Assembly: GCF_907165195.1 (NCBI RefSeq) | Contig: NZ_OU015584.1 | Location: 3,110,978 to 3,174,977 of the forward strand | Reading direction: 5' to 3' | DNA from: Parvicella tangerina | Lineage (GTDB): Bacteria; Bacteroidota; Bacteroidia; Flavobacteriales_D; Parvicellaceae | Length of the DNA stretch: 64,000 bases | Shown: piece after piece, positions 17,724 to 26,459 of the stretch | Numbering within the stretch: the stretch's first letter is position 1 | Layout of the letters: each line of letters begins with the position of its first letter | The notes under the pieces: model-generated | Database searches by the model: none | What the model saw: the letters and a program-made list of their open reading frames with translations, nothing else | Told to the model about the DNA's origin: nothing | Made by a program: the position numbers and the translations under genes

Positions 17724-18278
17724 CTAATTAACATTCTTTGGCTCCCAAAACACCTCAGATGCATTTGTTTCCTGTGCCAATTTTCTTCCTAAGACAAATA
17801 AATAGTCGCTTAATCGATTCAAGTATTGGATAACTAATGGTTCCACTTCAGCTTGATCTGCCAATTCAATTACGCGCCTTTCACACCTTCTACAAACGCA
17901 GCGGGCAAGATGGCAATAGGAAACAATCGTATTCCCTCCTGGGAGGGTAAATTTTGTCATTTCAGGGAGATCTTCATCCATTTTGTCTATTCTCTCCTCA
18001 AGCAGCAGAATGTCTTCTTGCTTTATTCGGGGCATTTTCAACTTTGGTTTATCAGGATCTGCTGCGAGCTGCGCCCCTAGTGTAAAGATCCTATCCTGCA
18101 CTTCTATCAAAAGGCTCTTGTGATCTTCATGAATGCTTTGTGAAATGATCAAACCTATCCAGGAGTTTAGTTCATCGCTTGTACCATAAGCTTCGATACG
18201 TACATTATATTTTTTCACTCGTTTTCCTCCAAAGAGGGAGGTTTCACCAGTATCACCTGTTTTTGTGTAAACTTTCAT
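17724..18278 (-). CDS. Cob(I)yrinic acid a,c-diamide adenosyltransferase (PduO type)
   Basis: The 184-residue ATP:cobalamin adenosyltransferase of the PduO/MMAB class has the N-terminal ATP-binding YTKTGDTGETSLFGGKRVKK segment. The trimer signature FTLPGGNTIVSYCHLARCVCRRCERRV and the C-terminal LNRLSDYLFVLGR follow. It makes adenosylcobalamin for B12 enzymes such as methylmalonyl-CoA mutase. I chose ATG 18278 (MKVYTKTGD); the upstream TTG is unlikely. It is a single gene, with no other cobalamin gene in the window. Confidence 0.93.
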   Translation of the reverse strand: MKVYTKTGDTGETSLFGGKRVKKYNVRIEAYGTSDELNSWIGLIISQSIHEDHKSLLIEVQDRIFTLGAQLAADPDKPKLKMPRIKQEDILLLEERIDKMDEDLPEMTKFTLPGGNTIVSYCHLARCVCRRCERRVIELADQAEVEPLVIQYLNRLSDYLFVLGRKLAQETNASEVFWEPKNVN

Positions 18279-18332
18279 AATTGTTTCTTTTGATGTCAAT
18301 AACGTAGTAAATGACGAATTGTTTAACCCAAC

Positions 18333-19322
18333 TCAATCCACGTAAGCTCCGTATTGATCCATAATACCACCTAAAACTTCTACAATTTCCTCATATTCAT
18401 CTAAGGTAACCAATTGTGTTCGAGTCGGCTTAAAATTCTCAATACCTTTAAAATAGTTTGCATAATGCCTTCTCATCTCCACAACTCCAAGTCGTTCGCC
18501 CTTCCATCTAACAGAGAATTCCAGATGCTCTTTTGTCACTTTAACGCGTTCCTCTAATGTAGCTTTGGGTAAGAGTTCACCAGTTTCCACAAAATGCTTC
18601 ACCTCTCTAAAGAACCACGGATTGCCGATAGAGGCTCGACCAATCATCACACCGTCAACGCCATATTTATTCTTATACTCAAGAGCTTTCTGAGGAGAAT
18701 CAATATCTCCATTTCCGAAAACAGGAATATGCAGTCGTGGGTTATTTTTTGTTTCAGCGATCAATGTCCAATCTGCTTCTCCTTTATACATCTGCTTTCT
18801 TGTTCTTCCATGGATGGAAATTGCTTGAATTCCGACATCCTGGAGCCTTTCGGCAACCTCAACGATGTGCTTACTACTTTCATCCCAGCCCAACCTTGTC
18901 TTTACAGTAACTGGTAAGTTGGTGCTCTTTACAATTTCTGCGGTCATTGAAACCATCTTTGGAATATCCTGAAGTATTCCAGCTCCAGCGCCTTTACAGG
19001 CAACTTTTTTCACCGGACAACCATAGTTGATGTCAATAATATCAGGGTTGGCACTCTCACATATTTCAGCCGACTGTTTCATGGAATCTATCTCAGAGCC
19101 AAAGATCTGGATGCCAATTGGTCGCTCATACTCAAAAATATCAAGCTTTTGGACGCTCTTAGCCGCATCACGGATCAATCCTTCAGAAGATATGAACTCC
19201 GTATACATCACATCTGCCCCGTACTTTTTGCACAGTGCCCTAAATGGTGGATCACTAACATCTTCCATGGGAGCCAGCAAAAGCGGAAATTCACCTATTT
19301 CAATATCCTTTATTTTGACCAA
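18333..19322 (-). CDS. dusB: tRNA-dihydrouridine synthase DusB
   Basis: The 329-residue flavoprotein reduces uridine to dihydrouridine in tRNA. The TIM-barrel start LLLAPMEDVSDPPFR, the catalytic Cys102 in NYGCPVKKV, and the HGRTRKQMYKG and IGRASIGNPW segments are all present. The start codon is TTG at 19322: no ATG or GTG lies in frame between the upstream stop and the conserved core. A TAATTTTG box 19 nt upstream fits. It is divergent from the CPBP gene, which also starts with TTG. Confidence 0.93.
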   Translation of the reverse strand: MVKIKDIEIGEFPLLLAPMEDVSDPPFRALCKKYGADVMYTEFISSEGLIRDAAKSVQKLDIFEYERPIGIQIFGSEIDSMKQSAEICESANPDIIDINYGCPVKKVACKGAGAGILQDIPKMVSMTAEIVKSTNLPVTVKTRLGWDESSKHIVEVAERLQDVGIQAISIHGRTRKQMYKGEADWTLIAETKNNPRLHIPVFGNGDIDSPQKALEYKNKYGVDGVMIGRASIGNPWFFREVKHFVETGELLPKATLEERVKVTKEHLEFSVRWKGERLGVVEMRRHYANYFKGIENFKPTRTQLVTLDEYEEIVEVLGGIMDQYGAYVD

Positions 19323-19327
19323 AAGTG

Positions 19328-19335
19328 TATTTTTG
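19328..19335 (+). promoter_or_regulatory. -7 promoter box of the CPBP protease gene
   Basis: TATTTTTG matches TAnnTTTG, 23 nt before the TTG start at 19359. It lies 6 bp from the divergent dusB start. Confidence 0.45.
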
Positions 19336-19341
19336 AGAAGG

Positions 19342-19349
19342 CAAAATTA
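19342..19349 (-). promoter_or_regulatory. -7 promoter box of dusB
   Basis: TAATTTTG on the minus strand matches TAnnTTTG, 19 nt upstream of the dusB TTG start. It is only 6 bp from the opposing -7 box at 19328-19335, so the two promoters should exclude each other. Confidence 0.45.
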
Positions 19350-19358
19350 AGCAACCTT

Positions 19359-20279
19359 TTGAAAAACGGGCAATTACAACACCTTAATCCATGGCAGAAA
19401 GTACTCTTCTTTATTGCTGCGTTCGTATTTGCCCTGTCCTTAGCGCAACTCGTTAGTTATTCATTAGCAAAAGTATTGCTTAACACAAGTGAGCCGTTCA
19501 AAATAATTACTGACCTCACTCGTATCGATGCAATCAGAATGATGAAAATCACAAACCTTGTTATTCATTTGATTGCCTTCATATTACCTGCTGTCGTCAT
19601 CAACAAGCTTTTTAATTTTGAACCTAAAGAAGCCGTCCTGTTTAAGCGTCCACACGTTTCAGTATGGATCATTGTACCCGTGTTATTTGTTTTCCTAACA
19701 AGCACTAATGAACTATTGACAAATCTTAATGGACAAATTGATTTTTCATTTATTTCTGAATCGCTTCAAGAAAAACTGAAGTATCAACAAGCCATGCAAA
19801 TGAAGACAACTTATGCCTTCGTTGGTGGAACGGTTAAGAGTTACTTCATTAATCTTATTCTTATCGCTTTAATTCCTGCCATAAGTGAAGAACTCATTTT
19901 TAGAGGAGTTTTACAGAATCTCATCGGGAAAGCTACTCAAAACATTTGGATAGGCATCCTAGTTTCTGCGCTACTTTTTGCTTTAATGCACAGACAACCA
20001 TTTCACTTCCTCCCTATCTTCTTTCTTGGTGTTCTCTATGGTTCTATTGCCGCCTATACAGGAAGTTTATGGATTACCATGTTACTGCATTTCGCGAATA
20101 ATGCATTGTTAATCACACTATATTTCTTTGCCAGAACATACGAAACCTCAATTCCAGAACTCTCGACTATGGCAATAGGCGTTGGTGGACTTAGTTCGCT
20201 TATAATCACAGGGGTCTATTTAAAACTAAAACCCCAAGCATCCCAATGGAATAGTACAAAAGGCATTTATTTTAGGTGA
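19359..20279 (+). CDS. CPBP family intramembrane metalloprotease
   Basis: The 306-residue multi-pass membrane protein belongs to the CAAX-protease/bacteriocin-processing (Abi) family. Motif 1, EExxxR, is at 177-182 (SEELIFRG); motif 2 has H211/H216 in MHRQPFH; the HxxxN motif has H244 and N248 in LHFANNAL. These residues bind the catalytic zinc in the membrane. The start is most likely the TTG at 19359 (MKNGQLQHLNPWQK), because the first in-frame ATG is far inside the first helices. Its end overlaps convergent coaE by 13 bp. The substrate is unknown. Confidence 0.88.
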   Translation: MKNGQLQHLNPWQKVLFFIAAFVFALSLAQLVSYSLAKVLLNTSEPFKIITDLTRIDAIRMMKITNLVIHLIAFILPAVVINKLFNFEPKEAVLFKRPHVSVWIIVPVLFVFLTSTNELLTNLNGQIDFSFISESLQEKLKYQQAMQMKTTYAFVGGTVKSYFINLILIALIPAISEELIFRGVLQNLIGKATQNIWIGILVSALLFALMHRQPFHFLPIFFLGVLYGSIAAYTGSLWITMLLHFANNALLITLYFFARTYETSIPELSTMAIGVGGLSSLIITGVYLKLKPQASQWNSTKGIYFR

Positions 20280-20857
20280 TATTTTCTTCTGACATCCTCC
20301 AATAGTCTTTTCACTTGAGGAATTAGCATCTGTTCACCACTATTATCGATTACGTAGTCAGCATACTTCAGGCGTTGCTTATCTGTCATTTGATTATTCA
20401 ACCGATCAACAACCTGCTGTTCTGAGACACCATCTCTAGCCATCACACGTTTCATCCTTGTTTTTGCCGGAGCCGTTACTACCACTATCTCGTCCACAGA
20501 ATCTTTAGCACCAGACTCAATGAGCACTGCTGCCTCTTTGACGAGGATCTGACTTTTCTGGTAATTGGACCAATTATCAAAATCTTTACCCACTTCTGGG
20601 TGCACGATCCCGTTGAGTGCTTCAAGTGCTTTACGATTCTTAAATACTAGGTTTGCGAGAAAAGCTCGATCAAGTTTCCCTTTATTGTATGCTTCCTTGC
20701 CAAACTGCTGAACAATTTTTGAACGGATCTTAGGCTGATTCATTAACCATTTAGCTCGATCATCCGCATAATAGACAGGAATATTAAACTCCTCAAAAAT
20801 TTTCGCCACTGTACTCTTTCCACTTCCTATTCCACCTGTGAGTCCTAGCTTAACCAC
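20267..20857 (-). CDS. coaE: Dephospho-CoA kinase
   Basis: The 196-residue P-loop kinase phosphorylates dephospho-CoA in the last step of CoA synthesis. Walker A is GGIGSGKS at 8-15, followed by VYYADDRAKWLMN, where the Asp pair holds substrate, and the DNSGEQ segment near the end typical of CoaE. It shares one base with yajC upstream (20857), so they form an operon. Confidence 0.95.
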   Translation of the reverse strand: MVKLGLTGGIGSGKSTVAKIFEEFNIPVYYADDRAKWLMNQPKIRSKIVQQFGKEAYNKGKLDRAFLANLVFKNRKALEALNGIVHPEVGKDFDNWSNYQKSQILVKEAAVLIESGAKDSVDEIVVVTAPAKTRMKRVMARDGVSEQQVVDRLNNQMTDKQRLKYADYVIDNSGEQMLIPQVKRLLEDVRRKYHLK

Positions 20858-21162
20858 TATTTCTCTTCTTTGGCGGGAACAGCATCAGGAGCTGATTCAA
20901 CAAAATTCTTATGTACCTTCATTCTTCCCTCTTCTAATTCAAGCGTAACCTCATCACCATCAATCTTCAAAACTTTACCATAAATTCCGTTGATCATTAC
21001 TTTGTCACCTTTAGCCATAGACTCTCTCATCATCTCCAGCTCTTTCCTTTTCTTGTTCTGAGGTCTTAGGATGAAAAAGTAAAAGACACCAAACATGGCT
21101 ACGATCAATAACATATTCAACATCCCCGCGTTTCCTGATCCTTCTAATAGTGCAATATTCAT
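20857..21162 (-). CDS. yajC: Preprotein translocase subunit YajC
   Basis: The 101-residue protein has one membrane helix (about 15-32) followed by ILRPQNKKRKE and KGDKVMINGIYGKVLKIDGDEVTLEL, the conserved YajC cytosolic domain. It associates with SecDF at the translocon. A promoter box at 21182-21189 precedes it, and coaE follows by a one-base overlap. Confidence 0.94.
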   Translation of the reverse strand: MNIALLEGSGNAGMLNMLLIVAMFGVFYFFILRPQNKKRKELEMMRESMAKGDKVMINGIYGKVLKIDGDEVTLELEEGRMKVHKNFVESAPDAVPAKEEK

Positions 21163-21181
21163 AATCTCTTTATTTGAATCG

Positions 21182-21189
21182 CAAATGTA
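21182..21189 (-). promoter_or_regulatory. -7 promoter box of yajC-coaE
   Basis: TACATTTG on the minus strand, a perfect match, 19 nt before the yajC ATG. It lies just outside the recJ stop codon. Confidence 0.55.
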
Positions 21190-21195
21190 GCAACT

Positions 21196-22938
21196 CTATT
21201 CTACAAATTCGCCTGAAGGTCTTAAATCTTTAATATCCAATTGAAGTTCCTGACTTCCTCGATATTCATTGAGTGATAGACTGAACACAACATCAACATT
21301 ATGACGTTGTAACATCTCTAGTTTGTCTGCCCTACCAAAGGCAATACCTGTAAAGATCTGCTCAGTACGTTCACATTTAAGCGTAACTTTTAGATGGTCT
21401 TCTCCAACAACTCTTGAATAACCAGAATCTTTTAAGTTCCGAATTAGAAAAACCGGACGCATATTCCGGGGACCGAAAGGTGCAAATTGCTCTATGAGTC
21501 TAAACAACTTCGGAAAAGGGTTTCCAGCCGTTTCTGGAATTAAATCTTCACTTTTTATTTCTGCGTTGATCTGTAGTTTGGGAACCTTCAAGTCTTCCGG
21601 TAGTGAGTTGGCAACCACTTCTTCAAATCGCTCACGAAACTGTTCTAAATGTTCAATTGGTAGGCTTAAACCAGCCGCATATTTATGACCCCCATATTTA
21701 GTGAGTAGATCCGCACATTTTTCGATTGCTTCAAGTACATCATATCCTTTTACCGATCTTGCTGAACCAGTTGCTTCGTTGTCCTTAACCGCCAAAACAA
21801 TGGTTGGTTTGTAGTGATGCTCTATTAGCCGTGAAGCCACAATCCCTACTACTCCTTTGTGCCATCCTTCTTTCCATACTACAGTTGATGATGATTTCAA
21901 ATAGAAGTCATCATTTTCCATTAGTTGAAGGGCTTCGTGAGTGATTCGCTGATCTAATTCCTTTCGCTCCAAGTTGTGTCCGTTAATAATTTCACCCCAC
22001 TCGTTAGCTTGTTCTTCATCATCTACTAGCAACATTTCAACCGCAGCACTTGCATGACTAATTCTTCCCGCGGCATTTACTCGAGGAGCTACGGTAAAAA
22101 CCAAATCTGAAATAGAAATATTAGATAATTTACTTCCTGCATCCAACAACGTTTTAACTCCCAAACGAGGATTTTCATTTACGAGTTTCAAGCCAAAGAA
22201 GGCCAATGTTCTGTTTTCTCCAGTAATAGGAACAATATCTGCTCCAATTGCAACAGTAACAAAATCCAGATAGTCTTTTGTATACTCAGTTCCGTGACCT
22301 TGATGGAGGCTGAAAGCCTGGATAAACTTATAGCCAATTCCACATCCGCAAAGTTCTTTATACGGATAGGCACAAGTGGACTTCTTTGGATTCAAGATAG
22401 CATAAGCTTCAGGCAGATCTTGACCTGGCGTATGGTGATCACAAATCACCACATCAATACCATACTCTTTAGCTTTCTTTACCTGCTGAATAGCTCTTGT
22501 GCCACAATCCAAAGCGATAAGCAATTTTACGCCTTCTTCTTTGGCCGTTTCAATTCCTTGCATTGAGATTCCGTACCCCTCTGCATAACGATCTGGCTGA
22601 TAATAGATCACATCATGCCCAAAATCTCTGATGAAAGAATACATCAATGCCACCGAAGTACTACCATCCACATCATAGTCTCCATAAACCATTATTTTCT
22701 CACCATCAGACAAGGCACGGGCAAGTCGGTCAACTGCTAATTGCATATCTTCCATGAGAAATGGATCATGCAAATCGTCTAACGATGGTCTAAAAAAAGC
22801 TCTGGCATCTTCAAAATGCGTTATTCCTCTCTGCACCAACAACTTGGCAACCAATTCAGGAACTCCCAACACTTTTGACAATTCGACAGTGGTCTCTATG
22901 TCCGTGTCATGATCAAGACACCATTGATAATTATTCAT
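21196..22938 (-). CDS. recJ: Single-stranded-DNA-specific exonuclease RecJ
   Basis: The 580-residue 5'-3' exonuclease works in recombination and mismatch repair. It belongs to the DHH phosphoesterase superfamily: DYDVDG at 87-92, DHH at 167-169 and GIGADIVP are metal-binding motifs, and the DHHA1 domain has GGHKYAAGLSLP. Length is normal. I chose ATG 22938 (MNNYQWCLD) over an upstream in-frame start that would add an atypical 23-residue tail. It is divergent from the secreted-protein gene at 23068. Confidence 0.94.
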   Translation of the reverse strand: MNNYQWCLDHDTDIETTVELSKVLGVPELVAKLLVQRGITHFEDARAFFRPSLDDLHDPFLMEDMQLAVDRLARALSDGEKIMVYGDYDVDGSTSVALMYSFIRDFGHDVIYYQPDRYAEGYGISMQGIETAKEEGVKLLIALDCGTRAIQQVKKAKEYGIDVVICDHHTPGQDLPEAYAILNPKKSTCAYPYKELCGCGIGYKFIQAFSLHQGHGTEYTKDYLDFVTVAIGADIVPITGENRTLAFFGLKLVNENPRLGVKTLLDAGSKLSNISISDLVFTVAPRVNAAGRISHASAAVEMLLVDDEEQANEWGEIINGHNLERKELDQRITHEALQLMENDDFYLKSSSTVVWKEGWHKGVVGIVASRLIEHHYKPTIVLAVKDNEATGSARSVKGYDVLEAIEKCADLLTKYGGHKYAAGLSLPIEHLEQFRERFEEVVANSLPEDLKVPKLQINAEIKSEDLIPETAGNPFPKLFRLIEQFAPFGPRNMRPVFLIRNLKDSGYSRVVGEDHLKVTLKCERTEQIFTGIAFGRADKLEMLQRHNVDVVFSLSLNEYRGSQELQLDIKDLRPSGEFVE

Positions 22939-23067
22939 GGTATAGATTTTGAACGTAATTAATTCGTTGGGGTAACAAATTCTAAGGAAGTTGATGACGC
23001 TGAACAACGTGATAAAATTTGTTCTATTTCAACCCCAGTTGTAAAGATATATTATAATTTTAGGCTC

Positions 23068-23727
23068 ATGAAGACATTAATGTTTGTTTTTGTAACAATG
23101 CTTGTTTCGCAGGCATTTGCGCAATATGAAAATACCTCTTTCTATTTCTCAATTGAGAATATCAAAGATGAAGATCGACTACTATCGTTCAAGAACAATG
23201 AAGTTGGTTTTTACAGTATTAATGAAGACCAGCGGAGAACTTTGATCGTGGATCAAGACAGTATCAGTGTTAGGTCTGGATTTGAAATAGTAATCCCAAA
23301 GAAAGAAGCTATACAAAAAGGATTCACATTTGAAGATGGTAAAATGTTTGGCATGGAACCATACAATGGGGTTCACTATGAAGAAGTAAATGACACCATT
23401 GTCGCCTTATATTTTCAGTTTGACCATTATTTTGGGGAAAATGACCTAATCATTATTGGAAAGAAAGGCTACTTTCTATTCACTCCTGAAACTGATGAGC
23501 TTTTTTCATGTGAATACATTTCTTTCAGTCCCAATGAAATTAACATCTTTTCGATTGACCACGTTGATCAAATGAAAGCTATCCAAAAAATCACCGACTT
23601 GGAGAAAGCAAAGAATACTAAATTAGAGACGTATATTGCTAATCCAACGTTAAAAGAGCTTGAACAACTTGTAAAAAAGGACTGTTTTAACGATCTTCGT
23701 AGTTATCCAAAAGTAGAACATCTGTGA
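23068..23727 (+). CDS. Secreted protein of unknown function
   Basis: The 219-residue protein has a signal peptide (KTLMFVFVTMLVSQAFAQ) cleaved after about residue 18. I do not recognise a family. The mature region has alternating aromatic and charged segments (FYFSIENIKDEDRLLSF, LYFQFDHYFGENDLIIIGKKGYFLFTP) that suggest beta structure. The C-terminus is helical and charged. Its stop overlaps the GTG start of the next gene by 4 bp, so the three genes 23068-24392 look like one operon. Confidence 0.65.
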   Translation: MKTLMFVFVTMLVSQAFAQYENTSFYFSIENIKDEDRLLSFKNNEVGFYSINEDQRRTLIVDQDSISVRSGFEIVIPKKEAIQKGFTFEDGKMFGMEPYNGVHYEEVNDTIVALYFQFDHYFGENDLIIIGKKGYFLFTPETDELFSCEYISFSPNEINIFSIDHVDQMKAIQKITDLEKAKNTKLETYIANPTLKELEQLVKKDCFNDLRSYPKVEHL

Positions 23728-23945
23728 GCGAAGAAGTAGAAGCCATAAAAAATGCCATTGATCTCAACCGCCAAAGTTTGGTGGAAACCATGTTAGGTCA
23801 TCTTGGTGTTGATGAAATTGATGAGCAAACCTTTCAGGAATTGAAGCTCATGGTTGAATACGCTGATCATGAACGACTCAAATACCTAAAAGCACTAGAG
23901 ACACAGGAAGTTGTGGAGTATTTCCTCAAAGACAAACTTGTTTAG
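23724..23945 (+). CDS. Small helical protein of unknown function
   Basis: The 73-residue acidic, cytosolic protein has no signal peptide (EEVEAIKNAIDLNRQSLVETMLGHLGVDEI...). It starts with GTG at 23724 inside the preceding stop codon (GTGA), giving translational coupling, and its stop abuts the ATG of the DUF6495 gene. The family is not recognised. Confidence 0.6.
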   Translation: MSEEVEAIKNAIDLNRQSLVETMLGHLGVDEIDEQTFQELKLMVEYADHERLKYLKALETQEVVEYFLKDKLV

Positions 23946-24392
23946 ATGCGGTTTAGAAGATTGACGACAGAAGAGTTGCATGCGCTGGAAAAAGAGTTCA
24001 TTGACTTCCTCGCAGTTTCTGGGATAGAAGCACACGACTGGGAGCAATTCAAAACATCTAACCCGGACTTTTGCGAAGAGAAAATTGACGAATTCTCTGA
24101 TGTAGTTATTGGAACTATTCTTAGTAAAGCGAAATATGCCGAACATAAGTCTTCAAGTGACTGGCTACTTTTTAAGCTTCACGAAAACGAAATATCTGTG
24201 ATTATCATTCATTCAGATCAAATCGATTTATTGAAAGACGAACTCAACGAGGTGAACATGCAAGCGGTAACCATCAACAAAACTTCTAAACCCTACACTC
24301 CTAACAAGGAGGACGAATTATTTAAAATGATGCAACAAGGCTGTGTTATTACGGACGGGAAAATTTACGACCTGATTGACCGTCAAGTTTAA
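23946..24392 (+). CDS. DUF6495 family protein
   Basis: The 148-residue protein matches my memory of the Bacteroidota-restricted DUF6495 family: N-terminal FRRLTTEELHALEKEFIDFLAVSGI, HDWEQFK, and a mid-region DVVIGTILSKAKYAEH. It is cytosolic, mixed alpha/beta, with no catalytic motif seen. It begins directly after the preceding stop. Its 3' end overlaps convergent ygiQ by 4 bp. Confidence 0.7.
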   Translation: MRFRRLTTEELHALEKEFIDFLAVSGIEAHDWEQFKTSNPDFCEEKIDEFSDVVIGTILSKAKYAEHKSSSDWLLFKLHENEISVIIIHSDQIDLLKDELNEVNMQAVTINKTSKPYTPNKEDELFKMMQQGCVITDGKIYDLIDRQV

Positions 24393-26329
24393 CGTCTTTT
24401 TTTAAAGCGTTTACCCGAATTTTTCGATTTACTCTTGCCCTTCGATTTGTTATCATGCGCTTCCTGTAACCATTTGGGCTTTTGAGATTTTCCTTTCGGC
24501 TTATTTAATAACCTCTTTGCAAGGTCATATCGATCAACCTTCTGCAATTCATTGCGTATCCAGTCTTGATTTTCTCGCTTATACCAGAAGAAAAAACGGT
24601 TCTGTTTCTCCTTTTCCTTCTTAGACTTCGGTGTGTTGACAGGCTTTAAGGTGTACGGATGAACACCAGCATAATAAATAACGGTAGCCACAGTCATCGG
24701 TGTTGGTGTAAAATCCTGAACCTGCTCTAACTCAAATCCCATTTCCTTGGTCTCACATGCCAGGTTGGCCATATCCTCAACTTCACAACCTGGATGACTA
24801 CTTATAAAGTAGGGAATCAGTTGTTGGTTTAGATTGTGCTTTTTGTCAATTTCATCAAACTTCTTCTTGAATTCCTTAAAGTGGTCAAAAGAAGGCTTCC
24901 GCATAATCTTTAAGGTTTCTGGAGCGGTATGTTCAGGAGCCACTTTCAACCTTCCAGAAACGTGTCTGGTCAGTACCTGCTCCATGTATTCGTCAATGGA
25001 ATCATCTGCCTTCTTGTTATAGCTCTTCGTGAGCAAGTCATAGCGAATTCCACTACCCACAAAAGCTTTCTTTACCTTAGGGTTTTGATCTACCTTTCGG
25101 TAAACCTCCGTCATGGCTTTATGACTAGTATCCAGATTACTACATATTACAGGGTGAATACAAGACGGACTCACACATTTATCACAGATATCCTGATCTA
25201 TACCCTTCATTTTGTACATATTGGCACTTGGCCCACCTAGATCCGATATGTAACCTTTAAAGTCGTCCATTTGAGTAACTTGATCAACTTCTTTAAGAAT
25301 AGATTCCTCGCTTCTACTTGCAATGAATTTCCCTTGATGCGCACTGATCGTGCAAAAACTACAACCTCCAAAACAGCCACGGTGCATGTTTACCGAAAAC
25401 TTTATCATTTCATAGGCAGGTATTGGACCTCTCTTTTTGTACTTTGGATGTGGGTACCTCGTGTAAGGAAGATCAAACGATTGATCCATTTCCTTTTCGG
25501 TCATCGTTTGATAAGGCGGGTTAATCACTAGGTGCTTTCCACATGACTCTTGAATAATTCTATTGGCAAAAGTTTTATTCGATTCTTGCTCCACATGCTT
25601 AAAGTTTGCAGCATACGCTTTTTTATCTTTCAAACACGTTTCGTGGCTATTTAGTGTAATATCTTTCCAATTCTTGTTTTTTTGAACTCCTTCCTCAACA
25701 GGTCTCAAATATGCCGTCTGCGGAACCATTGTCAATTGATGAAACGGAACACCTTTATTCAATAACTTGATGATCTCTCTTAGCGGCTGCTCTCCCATTC
25801 CATATACCAATAAATCGGCATCACTCGTTTCAAGAATGTTAGGAATCAGTTGATCACTCCAATAATCATAATGCGTTACACGTCTCAGCGAAGCTTCAAT
25901 TCCACCAACAAGTATTGGCACATCAGGATAAAGTTCTTTTAGAATTTTGGAGTATACATTTACTGCATAATCTGGACGAAATCCTGCTTTACCACCAGGA
26001 GTATAAGCATCCGTGCTTCTTTTACGTTTAGCTGCAGTGTAATGATTCACCATTGAATCCATACAACCCGAAGTGATTCCAAAGAATAGTCTGGGCTTTC
26101 CGAACTTTTTGAAATCTCTTAAGTCATCCTGCCAATTCGGTTGAGCCACAATCGCCACGCGCAGACCCTCACTCTCTAAAATCCTGCCAATCACAGCTGT
26201 TCCGAAAGCTGGGTGGTCCACATAGGCATCGCCTGAAATGATCACCACATCCAGTTCATCCCACCCTCTTTTCTGAACCTCATTCATGGTTAAGGGTAGC
26301 CAATCCGTTATGTCATACTGCTCTTGCAT
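24389..26329 (-). CDS. YgiQ family radical SAM protein
   Basis: The 646-residue protein has the radical-SAM CxxxCxxC cluster at C319, C323 and C326 (RGCFGGCSFC). Its N-terminus has the cobalamin-binding-like YgiQ domain (ITDWLPLTMNEVQKRGWDELDVVIISGDAYVDHP), and a basic Lys-rich tail ends SKNSGKRFKKRR. YgiQ proteins are widespread but biochemically undefined. I prefer ATG 26329 (MQEQYD) over ATG 26356, because a TACCTTTG box lies between them, 6 nt upstream of 26329. Confidence 0.88.
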   Translation of the reverse strand: MQEQYDITDWLPLTMNEVQKRGWDELDVVIISGDAYVDHPAFGTAVIGRILESEGLRVAIVAQPNWQDDLRDFKKFGKPRLFFGITSGCMDSMVNHYTAAKRKRSTDAYTPGGKAGFRPDYAVNVYSKILKELYPDVPILVGGIEASLRRVTHYDYWSDQLIPNILETSDADLLVYGMGEQPLREIIKLLNKGVPFHQLTMVPQTAYLRPVEEGVQKNKNWKDITLNSHETCLKDKKAYAANFKHVEQESNKTFANRIIQESCGKHLVINPPYQTMTEKEMDQSFDLPYTRYPHPKYKKRGPIPAYEMIKFSVNMHRGCFGGCSFCTISAHQGKFIASRSEESILKEVDQVTQMDDFKGYISDLGGPSANMYKMKGIDQDICDKCVSPSCIHPVICSNLDTSHKAMTEVYRKVDQNPKVKKAFVGSGIRYDLLTKSYNKKADDSIDEYMEQVLTRHVSGRLKVAPEHTAPETLKIMRKPSFDHFKEFKKKFDEIDKKHNLNQQLIPYFISSHPGCEVEDMANLACETKEMGFELEQVQDFTPTPMTVATVIYYAGVHPYTLKPVNTPKSKKEKEKQNRFFFWYKRENQDWIRNELQKVDRYDLAKRLLNKPKGKSQKPKWLQEAHDNKSKGKSKSKNSGKRFKKRR

Positions 26330-26335
26330 CGGAAG

Positions 26336-26343
26336 CAAAGGTA
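26336..26343 (-). promoter_or_regulatory. -7 promoter box of ygiQ, adjacent to the start codon
   Basis: TACCTTTG on the minus strand ends 6 nt before the ATG at 26329, again predicting a leaderless mRNA. Confidence 0.5.
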
Positions 26344-26459
26344 GGTAGAAAATCATCGAAAGGTACGCTTCTATCGAAATTTGGTTCGTGTTAGTATAAT
26401 TCTACGCTCGATATTCTTTCCGTTTCATTTCTAACATTACCTTTATCAAAAAATAGGTT

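Noticed and set aside
22939-23007. A longer recJ starting upstream of 22938.
   Set aside because: The added 23 residues are non-conserved and the ATG at 22938 begins the usual RecJ N-terminus.
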